Below, piece by piece: positions 1 through 11,966 of a stretch of 64,000 nt of DNA; within the stretch, counting starts at the first letter, position 1; every line of letters begins with the position of its first letter. Where the stretch lies: assembly GCA_022432975.1 (NCBI GenBank), contig CM039509.1, positions 29,141,834 through 29,205,833 of the forward strand. The letters run 5' to 3'. The notes beneath the pieces were generated by a model, which was not told the DNA's origin, ran no database searches, and saw only the letters and a list, made by a program, of their open reading frames with translations. This DNA comes from Begonia masoniana. Its lineage: Eukaryota > Streptophyta > Magnoliopsida > Cucurbitales > Begoniaceae. The position numbers and the translations under genes were made by a program.

Positions 1-1194
1 AGAATCCTAAGAAGAATGTTTGGCTGATAAATAACTCACTCCTAAAGCAAGCGTTTCCCTTGCGCCTGCTATTCCCTCTTCAAGAAGTGAATCTGGATCC
101 TCATCTTTTGAACTCCTATTGATCTTGTAAGTAATTCAGCAGGAGCCATTCGTTCAACTTAAGCACTTCTTGGTCACATCTTCTTTCTCTTTCTTGGTAA
201 AGCTATTCAAAGCTCCGTCCCCAAAAAGCATAGTCAGAAGGTAAAGCGAACCGGTCAACCTCACCATAGAAAAAATTTGAACTTACAAGAAGGGAAGAGT
301 CTATTTGAACAATCAGTCTGTAATTTTGAACAAGCACTAGAAAGGTGACTCTGTGTGGGATCGATTGCCTTACTTCTTTACCTGACCAAACCAAACCAAC
401 CTCAATTGATTGAGCTCAAGAAATCTCCTATGACTCAACCTTTGTTCTTGTGCAAAAGCGTCCTCCTCTTACTGTTTTTTGAGCTCACTAATACAAGCGG
501 CTTCCTCAAGTGCCCCTTTTGTGTCTATTTGCGATCGTGATTAGCCAAGTAGTTCATCAGGAGCTGCTATCTGGGACCAAGCACTAAGCACTCGTGATTT
601 TCTGGTTGGTAATATATAGAAAGAAAGTAGGTGTCGGGTTTGTTAGGCTTTACCTAGGATTTGCCTTCCTTGTACTATTGTAAGTTGGGAAAAGGTACCC
701 AATACCTTCTCTCTAAAGGGGCTCTCTCTGGATTAGCTTTTAGAGACTCGGCCTCTGTTCTTGTGATGTAGGTTTCCTTTAATAGATAAGCCTAGGTGTT
801 AATAGATCAGTTCAGTCTCCGAGACCGCCGAGTAGTCGTAGGTGAGTAGCTGTTATCTCTTACCGCGCAGGTGTAATAAAAGAAATAAATTCGTGGTTTG
901 GTTTTGTATATAAAAGGATCTGCCTTCTTTGAGGTGCGAGAAGGTGCTGACAAAGAACCCCAGGTTCTAAGATAAGATCTATTCCTATCTTAAAGAAAAG
1001 AAAGGGTAGTATATGAATTTATGGTCCTGACCAGCCGTGCTTTCCAACAAAATCCCCTGGGAATCTGTCCTTGAGCATGCTGGCCTTCCTACTATATATA
1101 GAGATATCTCAGTGGCTTACTTCTCATGGAGCTAAGCTCAAAGTCAAGTGTTGGGTCTCTCAAGTCAAAGGCAGGCTTAATGGGGTAGGACACC
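1..1194. other. Unassigned left flank, organelle-intergenic-like
   Basis: No gene is recognised. Only short open frames occur, none with a familiar motif or a codon pattern I would trust. The texture (balanced composition, many AAAGAAAG and CTTTCTTT purine/pyrimidine runs, no LTR-type motifs) resembles angiosperm mitochondrial spacer DNA; this is an impression, not a match. It ends at the CACC target-site duplication of element E1 and appears to resume at 18291, so E1 was inserted into this sequence. Confidence 0.35.
1191..1194. repeat. Target-site duplication CACC, left copy (E1)
   Basis: CACC directly precedes the TGACAC start of the left LTR and recurs at 18291-18294, directly after the TTGTCA end of the right LTR. 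An A next to each copy makes 4 versus 5 bp slightly ambiguous. Confidence 0.7.
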
Positions 1195-2503
1195 TGACAC
1201 GGTGGCCCTTAGAAAAGGGGCCATGTAATACCCACAAAAATGACAATGGAGCTCGGGTGACAAGTGATACAAAAATCTAAAATCAAAGAAAGAAAAATGG
1301 AGAATAAAATGCAAGTAACTAAAGGTGAAGGTGTGTGATGGTGTGGCCGAATATTATGTGCAATATGAAGGCATAAAATGGGTAAGAAAAATAGAAGAAG
1401 ATGGAGGTGTGGTAGGGTGAAAACCGTGGAGAAGAGAATGAAGGAGATGAAGAGAAAATTGCAAGAAATTAAATGGTGAAGTGGGTGAATGGTGAGGCCG
1501 AAATTAAAGAGTGATGAATGTGTGAAAATGTGATGGAAAAGATGAAAATGGAAATACCTTTGGCGGACCCGAGAAGCTATCTTACGTTTGAGCTCTCGGG
1601 TGCACGTTTTCCCGAAGGAAAACGACCATTATAGGAGGTTTTCTTCCTCGAAGTTCTTACTCTCAAGAGAACAAGATAAGGGAAAATAAGAGCTAGCCTA
1701 GCAACCTTAGAGCTAAAATAGCAATGGAGGACCACTCCACTCAATAGAAATCGAAGAACACCCGAACGTTCTTCTAACACAGAGTTAGGGAAATAGAAAT
1801 TTCGTAAATGAGTCAAAGTTCCATTACATGCACCAATGCTATGCATTTATAGAATTCCTAGGGCGGATTAGGGTTTGGCAAGAGAATATGAACCATTGGA
1901 TGAATAAATGATTAATGGCCGAGGACGAGGAAGCCCCGTGCTCGCGCGCGCTAATCAGCAAGCAGTTGTGCACAACCTCATCAATCCATGCGCGCCTCAC
2001 TGGCGAACTCGAGCGCACCACCTCATCAATCCATGCGTGCCTTGCTGGTGAACCCGAGCGTGCAACCTTAGCAGCCAGCGCAGCGATTCAGAGCGCGCCA
2101 ATCAGTGAAGGAGAGCGCTACTGTGCGCGCTCATCTAATGGTCGAGAAGCTGCCCGCGCGCGCCATGATCTGCTACACAATGCTGCCCGCGCACAATCAA
2201 TGCATGACACAAATATATAATAATCCATACAAAAAGGATAATGTATGTCAAATCAGTTTAAAAATTAAATTACATATTTAGTGGCTCGGGAAGACAAATT
2301 CTCATTGGGCTGCTTGAAGACTCCGTGCCTAAGCTCCATTGTAGGCTATGCAAGGGCTTGTTCATATCCTTTGATGTCGGCTCCCATTTGAGATCCATAA
2401 TGGGGTTATAACCTGTAAAAAAAAAGACAAATCATTAGAAAATTGATTAATTAAATTATGGGCCCTAGTTTGTGATCTTGTTATGGGCCTCCTAGGCATG
2501 TCA
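1195..2503 (-). repeat. E1 3' LTR (1,309 bp)
   Basis: It matches 16789-18290 along its length and carries terminal TGACA...TGTCA. Relative to the right LTR it has a ~45-bp direct duplication around 1973-2062 and lacks ~230 bp near 2195. A minus-strand TATA-like TATAAAT lies at 1845-1851, conserved at 17442-17448 in the partner. Open frames inside it have no retroelement motif and are taken as chance. Confidence 0.88.
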
Positions 2504-2514
2504 TCCCCTCCGAG
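2504..2514 (-). promoter_or_regulatory. E1 polypurine tract
   Basis: On the minus strand CTCGGAGGGGA abuts the TG that begins the 3' LTR. This is the expected position of the plus-strand DNA synthesis primer. Confidence 0.75.
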
Positions 2515-4554
2515 TGGTTGAGGATTTGACCTCAAATCCGTTAGCTCAGCCCCTTCTTCATGTCATAATTCTCTAATATAAAGGGAAAAATCTTCAACAT
2601 TGAAGGTGGATGACATTCCATACTCACCAGGTAATTCCAATTTATAAGCATTATTATTAATTCGCTCTAAAATCTTCAAGGGGCCTTCAGCTCTAGGTAA
2701 AATTTTGGAGCGTCTTTTGGCTGGGAATCATTTTTTTCGAAGGTGTAGCCATACCAAATCTCCAACGTTAAAGATTAGCTCTTTTCGTCCCTTATTGGCA
2801 TGCTTAGCATAATTGGCGTTACTTTTATCTGGTTTGACGAACCTTTTTATATAACTTCTTGACTTGCTCTGCTTTGCTAGCTCCCTAAGTGTTTACAAGG
2901 ACCTGGGTTGGAATGGGAATGAGTGCCAGTGGTGAGTTAGGATTAATTCCATAGACTACCTCAAAGGGCGTTTGCTGTGTGGTGGAGTAAAGGCTTTTGT
3001 TATAACAAAATTCAACTTGGGGTAGTACTATGTCCCAATTGGTTAGATTCTTATCCACGACACTGCGAAGAAGGGTTCCCAAGGTTCTATTGACCTCTTC
3101 CGTTTGGCCGTCTATTTGGGAATGAAAAGATGTACTACAGCAAAGTGTTGTCCCCAATTTCTTCCATAGGGTCTTCCAAAAAGTGCTCAAGAACTTAGTA
3201 TCGCGATCGAACACAATATATTGGGGCACTCCATGGTGTCTAACTATTTCTTTAAAGAACAGATCGGCTATAGAAGCAGAGTCATCAGTCTCGTTACATG
3301 CGATAAAATGTGACATTTTGGAGAACCTATCCACGACAACTAAAATTGAGTCCTTGTTTCGTCCCGTTTGTGGTAACCCTAATACAAAATCCATGCTGAT
3401 TTCTACCCAAGGGTGTGTAGGGATCGGTAAAGGAAGGTAAAGTCCTTAGGGTAGAACTTTGCTTTTAGCCTTTTTACAAACAATGCACTGCTCAACGGAG
3501 TGGTGCATGTCTTTCATCATATGAGGCCAATAAAATCTTTCTTTTAGCAGTTCTAGGGTTTTCTTTTCTCCAAAATGTCCAGACAATCCTCCGCCATGAG
3601 CTTCTTTAAGAAGGCAGTGTCTTAGATTGCAATCGAGAATACACAATTTTCTGTCTTTTAGCAAAAATCCATAAACAATACTATATCCTCATTCCACTTT
3701 GTTTTGACAATCTTGATAAGGCATTCCAAAATCTTTATAGGATTCATATAAAGTCTTGATCCACTTAAATTTGAAAAATCTGACGCCTAATTTCGTCAAA
3801 TAGGATACGTCTTCGTAATAGAGCGTCAGCAACTGTGTTATCAGATCCTTTCAAATATTTCAAAATGTATGGAAATCTTTCCAAGAATTCCACCCATTTG
3901 GCGTGTCTTTTATTGAGTTTATGCTTACTTTTGATGTGTTTCAAGGATTGATGGTCAGAATAGATCACAAACTCTTTTGACAAAAGGTAGTGCTGCCAGT
4001 GCTCAATAGCTCTTATCACAGCATAAAACTCCTTGTCGTATGTGGAGTAATAAAGTGAATCTTCCTTTAATTTTTCACTAAAATATGCAAGAGGTTTACC
4101 ATCTTGCATTAATACAGCTCCAATGCCAATTCCAGAGGCATCACTCTTGATCTCAAAAATCTTATTGTAATCGAGAAGTGCTAAAACTGGTGATTGACAA
4201 AGTTTTTCCTTAATGAGATCGAAGCTACTTTGACAAGCAGGAGTCCAACAGAAATCTACTCCCTTTTTTGTGAGGTCGGTAATAGGAGCGACAAGAGAAG
4301 AAGTCTTTAATAAACCTCCTATAAAAAAGGCTAATTCGTGAAAACTACGGACTTTAGTGATACTATTGGGTACGGACCAATCCTTGATGGCTTTGACCTT
4401 GTCTCCATCCACTTCTAAGCCATCCTTCGAAATGATAAAGCCCAAAAAATAAACTTTTTCTTGACCAAAAAAGCATTTATTTAAGTTTCCAAACAATTTA
4501 GCTCGACGGAGAGTTTGAAAAACTATCTCAAGATGGTTGACATGTTGTGGGAGG
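2515..4554 (-). pseudogene. E1 pol, 3' half: RT end, RNase H, integrase (broken)
   Basis: This is the downstream half of E1 pol, separated from its start by E2. Reading right to left: 3765-4554 holds the RT thumb/connection and RNase H ([20 protein letters not shown], then [20 protein letters not shown]); 3446-3664 holds the integrase zinc-binding part (HFGEKKT, then CIVCKKAKSK); 2885-3394 holds the catalytic core with the first Asp in MDFVLGL, the second in VFDRDTKF and the Glu in [10 protein letters not shown]. Frames are separated by stops or frameshifts near 3400-3450 and 3665-3765, and the C-terminal part below 2885 is frameshifted again. Two conserved positions around the catalytic residues are altered (VFDRD and HSQIDGQ), in keeping with decay. 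The first residues of the 3765-4580 frame come from the E2 LTR. Confidence 0.85.
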
Positions 4555-4559
4555 TTGGG
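4555..4559. repeat. Target-site duplication TTGGG, left copy (E2)
   Basis: TTGGG directly precedes the E2 left LTR and recurs at 13190-13194 directly after the right LTR. This is a standard 5-bp duplication and shows that E2 landed inside the E1 RT coding sequence. Confidence 0.9.
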
Positions 4560-5781
4560 TGATATAGCCCTAACCTGCAAGAAAACGTTTAGAGCTTAGA
4601 GGGGATCGTTAGCTCCTCGGATTGGCAAGAAATGGCCGAGAAGAACACAAATTGCAAGATGAACTTGAATGACCAAATGTGCTTAGATGAAAACAAAACT
4701 TTATATGATGTTAGTGGAGTGAGTGAGGTGTGTGATAGTGGAAGGCGTGGTCCTGATTCATTGAGATGGAAAGATATGCAAAACTTCAAGAAATCGGCCA
4801 ATAGGTAATATTTTGAAGCCTTTGGCAAAAGTTGCTTCCAAGGAAGAAAACTCGACTCTTGAACACGGTTTGGGGCCACTTCTTGCTGTTTTCCACTCCC
4901 AAGGAGATGGAGAAGAAGATGGCTATATAACCCTTGGAAGCTACCAAGCAAGAAGGGAGTGGTGGGGGCGCAACCCCTCAGTTTTGTGCAAACTGAGCAA
5001 ACCTTGTTGGTTTCTTCAAACTCCTTCAACCATGGAAGGGAAATCCGTGCATGCTCCTTAAAATCAGTCCAAAAAAACTTACAATCACCAATTACCATGC
5101 TTTTATAGACCTATGGATGGCTTGGATGTGATTCAAAAAGTGGTCTTCAAAATGGTGTAACTGTTGGATCTTGAAGATAGCTTGGATGGCCGAGATGAGT
5201 TTGGTTTTCTTGATCCAATGGTTGTGTGATAACCATGTCATCAATCCTTGGCCTTGTGTTGATTGGAGAACCTCTAAGAATCCCTCAAGTGGCAGCCCAT
5301 GGTTTGGATAAAGGGTAGTGGTCCCCTCCACTCAAGGTTGGGCCAAAATGGATATCTTTTCCTTAAGGCCCATTCCTCCTCTTCCATGCACTCCATGCAC
5401 TTGCTTTGAACCACTTCCATTCCATCATCTAACTTATCATTCATCTAACCCTAAATGCCTAATATGCATGCTTATAATAAAGTTTAACAAGAAGGCCAAT
5501 GTTTGCCTCAAAATAAGTTTGAAATAAAAGGTTACAATTAAGGCGCGGGAAGACAAATTCCCATGTGAGCAAATTGGTCTGCTTGCTTGAATTTCCAAGT
5601 GATTAAGTGTGTTGGTTGGTCCACATCCGTAGCTTTGGATTCCCACTTCAAGTCTCCCAAGGTGTTCTCCAAGCCTCCACACAATCCATTACCTGCAAAA
5701 GAGACAAGACTGTAAGTGCATAAATTAGATAAATTATGACCTTGGGTTTGAGACCGTGTAATGGGCCTATGGGGCACATCA
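4560..5781 (-). repeat. E2 3' LTR (1,222 bp)
   Basis: It is almost the same as 11967-13189. Ends are TGATATAG and GCACATCA (inverted TGAT/ATCA). A minus-strand TATA-like TTATATAG lies at 4923-4930. The first ~240 bp (minus sense) also encode the tail of the pol frame. Confidence 0.92.
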
Positions 5782-7162
5782 TCCTCCCCAAGTTGTTGAG
5801 GATTTGACCTCAAATCCTTTAGTTTGGGCCCCTCGGAGTTTTCTACATCACTTTTATAGGGTGATAGGTCCATGACGTTGAAAGTGGCTAATACTCCATA
5901 GTCACCCGGCAACTCAATCTTATAAGCGTTGTTATTTATTCGCTCCAACACCTTGAATGGTCCATCCGCTCTCGGGAGTAGCTTAGATTTCCTTTTGTCG
6001 GGGAATCTCTCTTTGCGTAAGTGCAACCAAACCAAATCTCCTTCTTTAAAGACAACTTCTTTTCGACCTTTGTTTACTCGCTTAGCCACGCTCGCATTTC
6101 TCTTTTTGATGCCTCGACGCACACTTTCGTGTAATTTCTTGATCTGTTCAGCCTTGCTCACTCTTGATGGATTGGCTAGTTCATTAAATGGTAAGGGAAC
6201 AAGGTCCAACGGTGTACATGGATTAAACCCATAGGCAACCTCAAAGGGCGTTTGCTCAGTAGTGGAATGAAGGGTGCGATTGTAAGCAAATTCTAATCCG
6301 GGGAGGACTACGTCCCAACTGGATAGTTTCTTACCTACAATAGATCGTAAGAGGGTGCTTAAGGTCCTATTAACAACTTCCGTTTGTCCATCAGTTTGGG
6401 GATGGAAAGATGTGCTAAAACACAACTTAGTCCCCAACTTCTTCCACAACGTCTTCCAGAAGGAGCTCAAAAACTTAGTGTCCCGGTCCGACACTATGGA
6501 ATGTGGTATTCCGTGTAGGCGAACAATCTCTCCAAAAAATAATTCTGCTATTGCAAAGGCGTCATCGGTTTTTGCACAAGGAATGAAATGTGCCATCTTT
6601 GAGAAACGATCTACAACTACCATGATCGAATCCTTATTACGAACAATTCGTGGCAATCCCAACACAAAATCCATACTAACGTCAATCCAAGGGTGCGAGG
6701 GAATGGGTAAAGGCATATACAAGCCATGTGGTAGAACCTTACTTTTGGCTTTTTTGCAAATGATGCATGCTTCCACTAAGCGATGCACATCTCTCTTCAT
6801 ATGTGGCCAATAGAAATGTTCCTTAAGCATTTCAAGGGTCCTTTTTTCCCCAAAATGACTTGCTAATCCTCCACAATGGGCTTCTTTAACAATACATCGT
6901 CTTAAACTTCCGTGGGGAACGCACAATTTTCCTGCTTTCAATAAATAGTCATCCATAAGCCGGTAATCTCCTTCGGCCTTTTCCTTGCACTTGGCGTAAA
7001 TAAAACAAAGTCGAGGTCAGATTCATAGTTATGCTTAATCCATTCAAATCCAAAAAATCTAGTCCCCAATTTGGTAAGAAGAATGCGCTTCATCGAAAGG
7101 GCATCGGCGACTACATTGTTCTTGCCCTTAAGATATTTCAATGTGTATGGGAATCTTTCCAA
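5538..7162 (-). pseudogene. E2 pol: RNase H end and integrase (one frameshift)
   Basis: This is the integrase part of E2 pol. It covers the end of RNase H ([22 protein letters not shown]), the zinc-binding segment (SHFGEKRT to CIICKKAKSK), the catalytic core with Asp in SMDFVLGL, Asp in SDRDTKF and Glu in DGQTEVVNRT, and the C-terminal DNA-binding part ([27 protein letters not shown]). A one-base deletion near 6990 shifts the frame, so the upper part ends at 6938 and the lower part is open from 6956 to 5538. All three catalytic acidic residues are kept. The frame passes through the polypurine tract (5782-5792) and about 240 bp into the 3' LTR, adding a tail that includes PITRSQTQ. It joins the RT/RNase H part through an in-frame TGA at about 7169. 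No clear chromodomain is seen. Confidence 0.9.
5782..5792 (-). promoter_or_regulatory. E2 polypurine tract, inside the pol frame
   Basis: On the minus strand CTTGGGGAGGA directly precedes the LTR start TGATGTGCC. The tract is also coding, for part of the pol C-terminus. Confidence 0.8.
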
Positions 7163-7168
7163 AAATTC

Positions 7169-8146
7169 TACTCATTTCGCATGCCGCTTGTTCAACTTAT
7201 GCTGACTCTTAATGTGTCGTAAAGCTTGATGGTCAGTATTTATTACAAATTCTTTCGACAAGAGGTAATGCTGCCAGTGCTCTAATGCTCGTATAACGGT
7301 GTAGAATTCCTTATCATAGGTGGAATAATTCAGCACAGCTCCTTTCATCTTTTCGCTAAAGAATACGATGGGTCGGTGGTCTTGCATGAGTACTGCTCCA
7401 ATGCCAGCTCCTGATGCATCACTTTTAACTTCAAAAACTTTGTTGAAGTCAGGAAGAGCAAGTACGGGAGAATGACATAAACTTTGCTTGATAAGTTCAA
7501 AGCTCTTTTGGCAAGAAGGAGTCCAAGTAAACTCTTTCCCTTTCTTGGTGCAATCCGTAAGTGGGGCAGCTATTGAACTAAAATCTTTGATAAACCTCCG
7601 ATAAAATGAGGCTAATCCATGGAAGCTACGTACTTCAGTTATGGAGTTTGGTATGGGCAAATCCTTAATGGCCTTGATCTTATCCACGTCAGCTTCCATT
7701 CCATCTTTGGAAATCACAAGTCCCAGAAAATAGACCTTTTCTTTCGCAAAGGAACACTTGCTCAAGTTTCCAAACAACTTGGCTTTCCTTAGGGTTTGGA
7801 AGAGGGTACTCAAGTGGTTAAGATGTTGAGGAAGGTCAATACTGTACACCAAAATATCATCGAAGTAAACCACAATGAATTTACCAAGATATTCCTTAAG
7901 CACATGGTGCATGAGTCTCATAAATGTGCTCGGGGCATTAGAAAGACCAAAGAGCATCACCATCCATTCAAACAGCCCATACTTCGTCTTGAAGGCTGTC
8001 TTCCACTCATCACCTTCCTTCATACGTATTTGGTGATAACCACTCTTGAGGTCCACTTTAGAAAAGATCGAAGCTCCACTGAGCTCATCTAACATGTCCT
8101 CGAGCCTAGGAATAGGGAATCGGTATTTGACAGTGATTTGGTTCAC
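7169..8146 (-). pseudogene. E2 pol: reverse transcriptase palm to RNase H
   Basis: This open stretch carries the RT fingers/palm ([20 protein letters not shown]), the catalytic box YFDD at about residues 94-97 (7856-7867), the thumb ([19 protein letters not shown]) and the RNase H start ([18 protein letters not shown], then [20 protein letters not shown]). It is cut off from the upstream frame by a TGA at about 8147 that replaces an Arg codon, and from the integrase part by a TGA replacing Trp at about 7169. Catalytic residues look intact. It would be one polyprotein with its neighbours but for these breaks. Confidence 0.9.
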
Positions 8147-10432
8147 GGCTCATCTATCGACACACATCCTCATGGTGCCGTCTTTCTTAGGGACTAAAAG
8201 GGAAGGAACTGCACAAGGGCTCATGGATTCTCTTATATATCCCTTGTCCAATAGTTCTTGTACTTGGTCTTGCAGTTTCTTCGTCTCCTCGGGGTTCATT
8301 CGGTAAGCTGGTCGATTTGGTAAAACAGCCCCGGGTTGGAGATCAATTTGATGTTCAATGCCACGAAGAGGTGGCAATCCTTTTGGGAGATCTTCAGGGA
8401 ATACGTCTTGAAACTTATGCAAAAGGTCCATAACTTGAGGGGGAATAACTCCTAACTCCATCACTCGGTCACGGAAAAGTATCATAATCAAAGGGTCTCC
8501 CCTAAGTACCGATGCTTCTAATTCAGTTTTAGTCATGAAGAGACTAGCTTTATTCTTCTCTTCTCTCTTGATAGCATCATCCTTAGCTATCTGCTCAGGG
8601 GTCATGGGTGCCAACTTAAGATTTTTGCCTTCAAACTTTAGTGAATAACAGTTGGAATACCCATCATGGTTCACTCTTCGATCAAATTGCAAGGGGCGGC
8701 CTAAGAGTAAATGGCTTGCGCTCATAGGCACTACATCGCAAAGGACCGAATCTTTATATTTACCTAAAGCAAACTCAATCCTCGCTTGCTTCGTAACTTT
8801 GACGTCGTCTCTATCATCCAACCACTTAAGCTTGTACGGGTGGGGGTGGCTGCTAGTATTGAGTTCTAATTTGGTCACCAAATCCTTGGAGGCTACATTC
8901 GCACAACTTCCTCCATCAATGATTAACGAACAAAGCTTATCCTTGATGAGACATTTACTATGAAAAATATTCTCACGCTGACAATCCTCTCCAGAATTCT
9001 TTGTTATGAGAACACGTCTTCTCACCATAAGTAAAGGTCCATCTTGTGCGTGAATAACTTCTTCCTCAGATTCATTCTCGTCCTCATCTCCTTCAACTTC
9101 TACCACTTCCTCTTGGAGCTCTTCCTCACTTACAAGTTCACTAGTGTCCTCCTCAATAATCATAACACGTCGGTTCGGGCATTGGGCCATGAAATGCCCT
9201 AGGCCTTGACACTTGTAGCACTTGAGGTCACGTGCTCTTTGTCCAATGGGGTTATCTCTCGTGGTCTTGGCTTCAGGGCCTTTGGGAATTATAGGTTTAT
9301 TACTTGAATCCTTGGGTGGCCATTGTCTTTGGAAAGGCTTTTTCCAGTCAGCCTTGGGTGAGGGCTTGTTAACTTCAAGGGGTTTGGGAGTGTACTTGGG
9401 AAATTGACTAGGCTTGTAGGATTGGGCGACTTTTCTCTTTCTTTTAAGTTGTCGCTCAATTTTTAAGGCCAATTGGATCACCGAATCCATGCTCTCCAAT
9501 GGGTGTAACTCTACAGCATCAGCAATATCATAATTTAGTCCATGGATAAACCTAGCTATGGCTTGGTCATCAGGCTCTTCTAGTTCTCCTCGAATTTTTA
9601 GAGTTTCGAACTCCGTGAGGTACTCTTCAACGGATAGACTTCCTTGCTTGAGGCTATGTATCTTCATGATCAACTCTTGCTTATAATGACTAGGTATGAA
9701 CCTCTTAGACATAATAGATTTCATCTTCCTCCAAGTATTAATAGGATCAAATCCAGTCTGTGCTCTTTGTGATCTAATGTTAGACCTACAAAGTAAGGCA
9801 TAGCCGGTAAGTTCTACGGAAACTAGTTGGATCTTGACCTTGTCGGAGTAATCATAACAATCAAATATCCTTTCCACCTTTTCTAACCATTTGATAAAGG
9901 TTGTTCCATCACAAGTTCCATTAAAGGATGGGATTTGTAATTTTACGTTTCGAAGGTCATCTTGGTCTCGTCGTCGGTCTCTCCTAAACTCATCATGGCG
10001 TCTAGGGTTAGGGGGTCGGGAATTTTCCTCCTCGTCTAAGGTCCACTCATCATCCTCATCATGGTCGAAATTAGGGCGTCTACCACTTCGGTAATCTACC
10101 TCGTCATCACCACCTAAAGGTTCTTGGTCTCTAAATCGAGTCCTAAGGTTGTCATTTCTTCTCCTAGGTGTGGTGTCATGGGAGGATTCTCCATGATAGC
10201 TTGGTCTACGACCATTCATCACTTGTTCAAATTTTAAGTTCATTTCATAGAGTTGTTTACTTAAGGCTCCAACAATTCCACTTAGTCCATTAAGTTGTCC
10301 TTGCATGCTAGACTCTCCCTCTTGTTGGGTATGAGTCTCTTCTTGGGGAATGTCTTTGCCACTAGTGGGTATGTTTGGATCTTGGGCCATATCTTGGGTT
10401 GGGCCTATGTGAATTCCACTTCTAGTCTTCAT
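8147..10432 (-). pseudogene. E2 gag, protease and RT amino end
   Basis: A 760-residue open frame starts at the ATG at 10432, the first Met after a ~1.5-kb leader. Residues ~1-150 are low-complexity and charged. The gag core follows (LQIPSFNGTCDGTTFIKWLE, to SVEEYLTEFETLKIR around residue 300). A zinc knuckle CYKCQGLGHFMAQCP lies near residue 405 (about 9178-9220), an acidic stretch near 430-460, and a retroviral-type aspartic protease site written DGGS near residue 504. The frame ends in the RT start ([20 protein letters not shown]). It stops at 8150 in a TGA that is one transition away from the Arg codon expected there. Gag and protease otherwise look complete. Confidence 0.9.
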
Positions 10433-11952
10433 TACTAAGTATTAGGAAAATTTTAGTTTTGTTGAACCATAGTTCCTAGGAGATTAGGAAAAATTGTCCT
10501 CACTAAAGTATTCACCTAAGCTTTCAATTAAGTTCACTTCTTTTTTTTTTTTTTTTTTTTGAATAATAGGGCCAAAAATAAAATAACTACTAAGGAGTAA
10601 AAGGAAAGGGATTTATTCCTTTACACTCTAGGGGACATGCAAATTAAGTTAACTAAGAAAAGTAAAAATCACAACTCAATTTGGTTCTCGGTTTAGGTAA
10701 TTTTCATGGAAGATTTTGAGACTTAAGCCAAATTTCATGCTTTGGTTTTCATTCAAGTATTAAACAATATTTTAGCAACAAACCACTAATTTGAAAGGTA
10801 ATATTCAGCATAAGTTCGTGGTCAACATTCATTTTCAGCAAAGTGCATTGTGGTCCCAACAATCAACATCAACCTTACCAAATTTGTGCACACACAAAAC
10901 TGTTTTTTCAAAAGTGTGTCTTGTTTTTGCCAAAAACAGCATATAATTTGAATTTTAATGCCAAACACTCTACAATGAGCACATGCTTTAGCTGAAGGGT
11001 AAGTTAACTCCAGCCTAGATGATTTATATGCTCGGACTTATACAGAAAAACAGGTTACAAAACACGAAAATAAAACAATAATCGGTAGTCACTAGAATAA
11101 ATTTTGATGCATTTTAGGCCTCGGTTTTGTGACAAGTCCATAACCAATTTGCATACATCTTTTACCAAACTTTTTACTCATACTTAGCAAGGAATAACAG
11201 CAGCATTTAATAAAAGAAAGTTTGATTTAGCTCAATGCAAAGTTGAATTTAAGTGTCATGCTAATCGGCTAACAATACTACAACAAATCACTTTTGTGCT
11301 TACTTTTACTCTCGATTTTAGCAAGCTTAATTCCCCAAATTTTCATGCCATCTTAAACAGATCAAATATCAATAATTTAACATTCATTAGCAAGAGAATA
11401 ACGTAAATAAAGCATACTCAAAAAGCAATACAAATAGAGGCCAAATTTTGGACAAATCGGGTGTTCAACTAGTTCATCAATCGGTCATGTCCATTAGCTA
11501 CAAAATAAGCACCAGTCATGAGCAACCAACTCAAACAGCAAACCAATCACAATATTCAGAGTTTATACTTTAAAACTTATGAAAGGAACATGCTCTTTTG
11601 ATGGCTGGAAAATGGATAAAACAGCAGAACAAGTGGCAATACAAAAAGGGAAATAAAAACAGCAAGTACTAGAAGTAGTTAGCAATTGTTTAACCAAAAG
11701 TGGAAGCTATTTGCAGCACGAAAATGGTGAAGAAAATAAGCTAGAAACCCAAGCTCAAGTCTGTTAACTTCGATTAAAAGAAGATAGGGGTGGTATTTAG
11801 TGAAAACAAAGCAAAAAAAAAACAAGAAAACTAAACACACATACAAAACCGCAAATCAAGTAACCCGGTTTTGTGCAATCGGTTTTGGACAATCAAATGG
11901 GTTTGGGGAACCAAACCAACTTGGTTTCCAGCACCCTAAAGGAGCTAGCCAC
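10433..11952 (-). other. E2 untranslated leader
   Basis: This is ~1.5 kb of AT-rich DNA between the primer site and the gag start. There is no long frame and no recognised motif. It includes a T run at 10541-10560. Confidence 0.7.
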
Positions 11953-11964
11953 GCTCTGATACCA
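11953..11964 (-). promoter_or_regulatory. E2 primer-binding site (initiator Met tRNA type)
   Basis: The minus strand reads TGGTATCAGAGC, the well-known complement of the plant initiator Met tRNA 3' end, two bases inside the 5' LTR. Confidence 0.9.
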
Positions 11965-11966
11965 CT

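Noticed and set aside
2519..2538. GGATTTGACCTCAAATCC hairpin beside the E1 and E2 polypurine tracts (also 5798-5817) as a regulatory stem
   Set aside because: It is coding sequence (LRSNP) in both elements, so conservation is explained by protein similarity.
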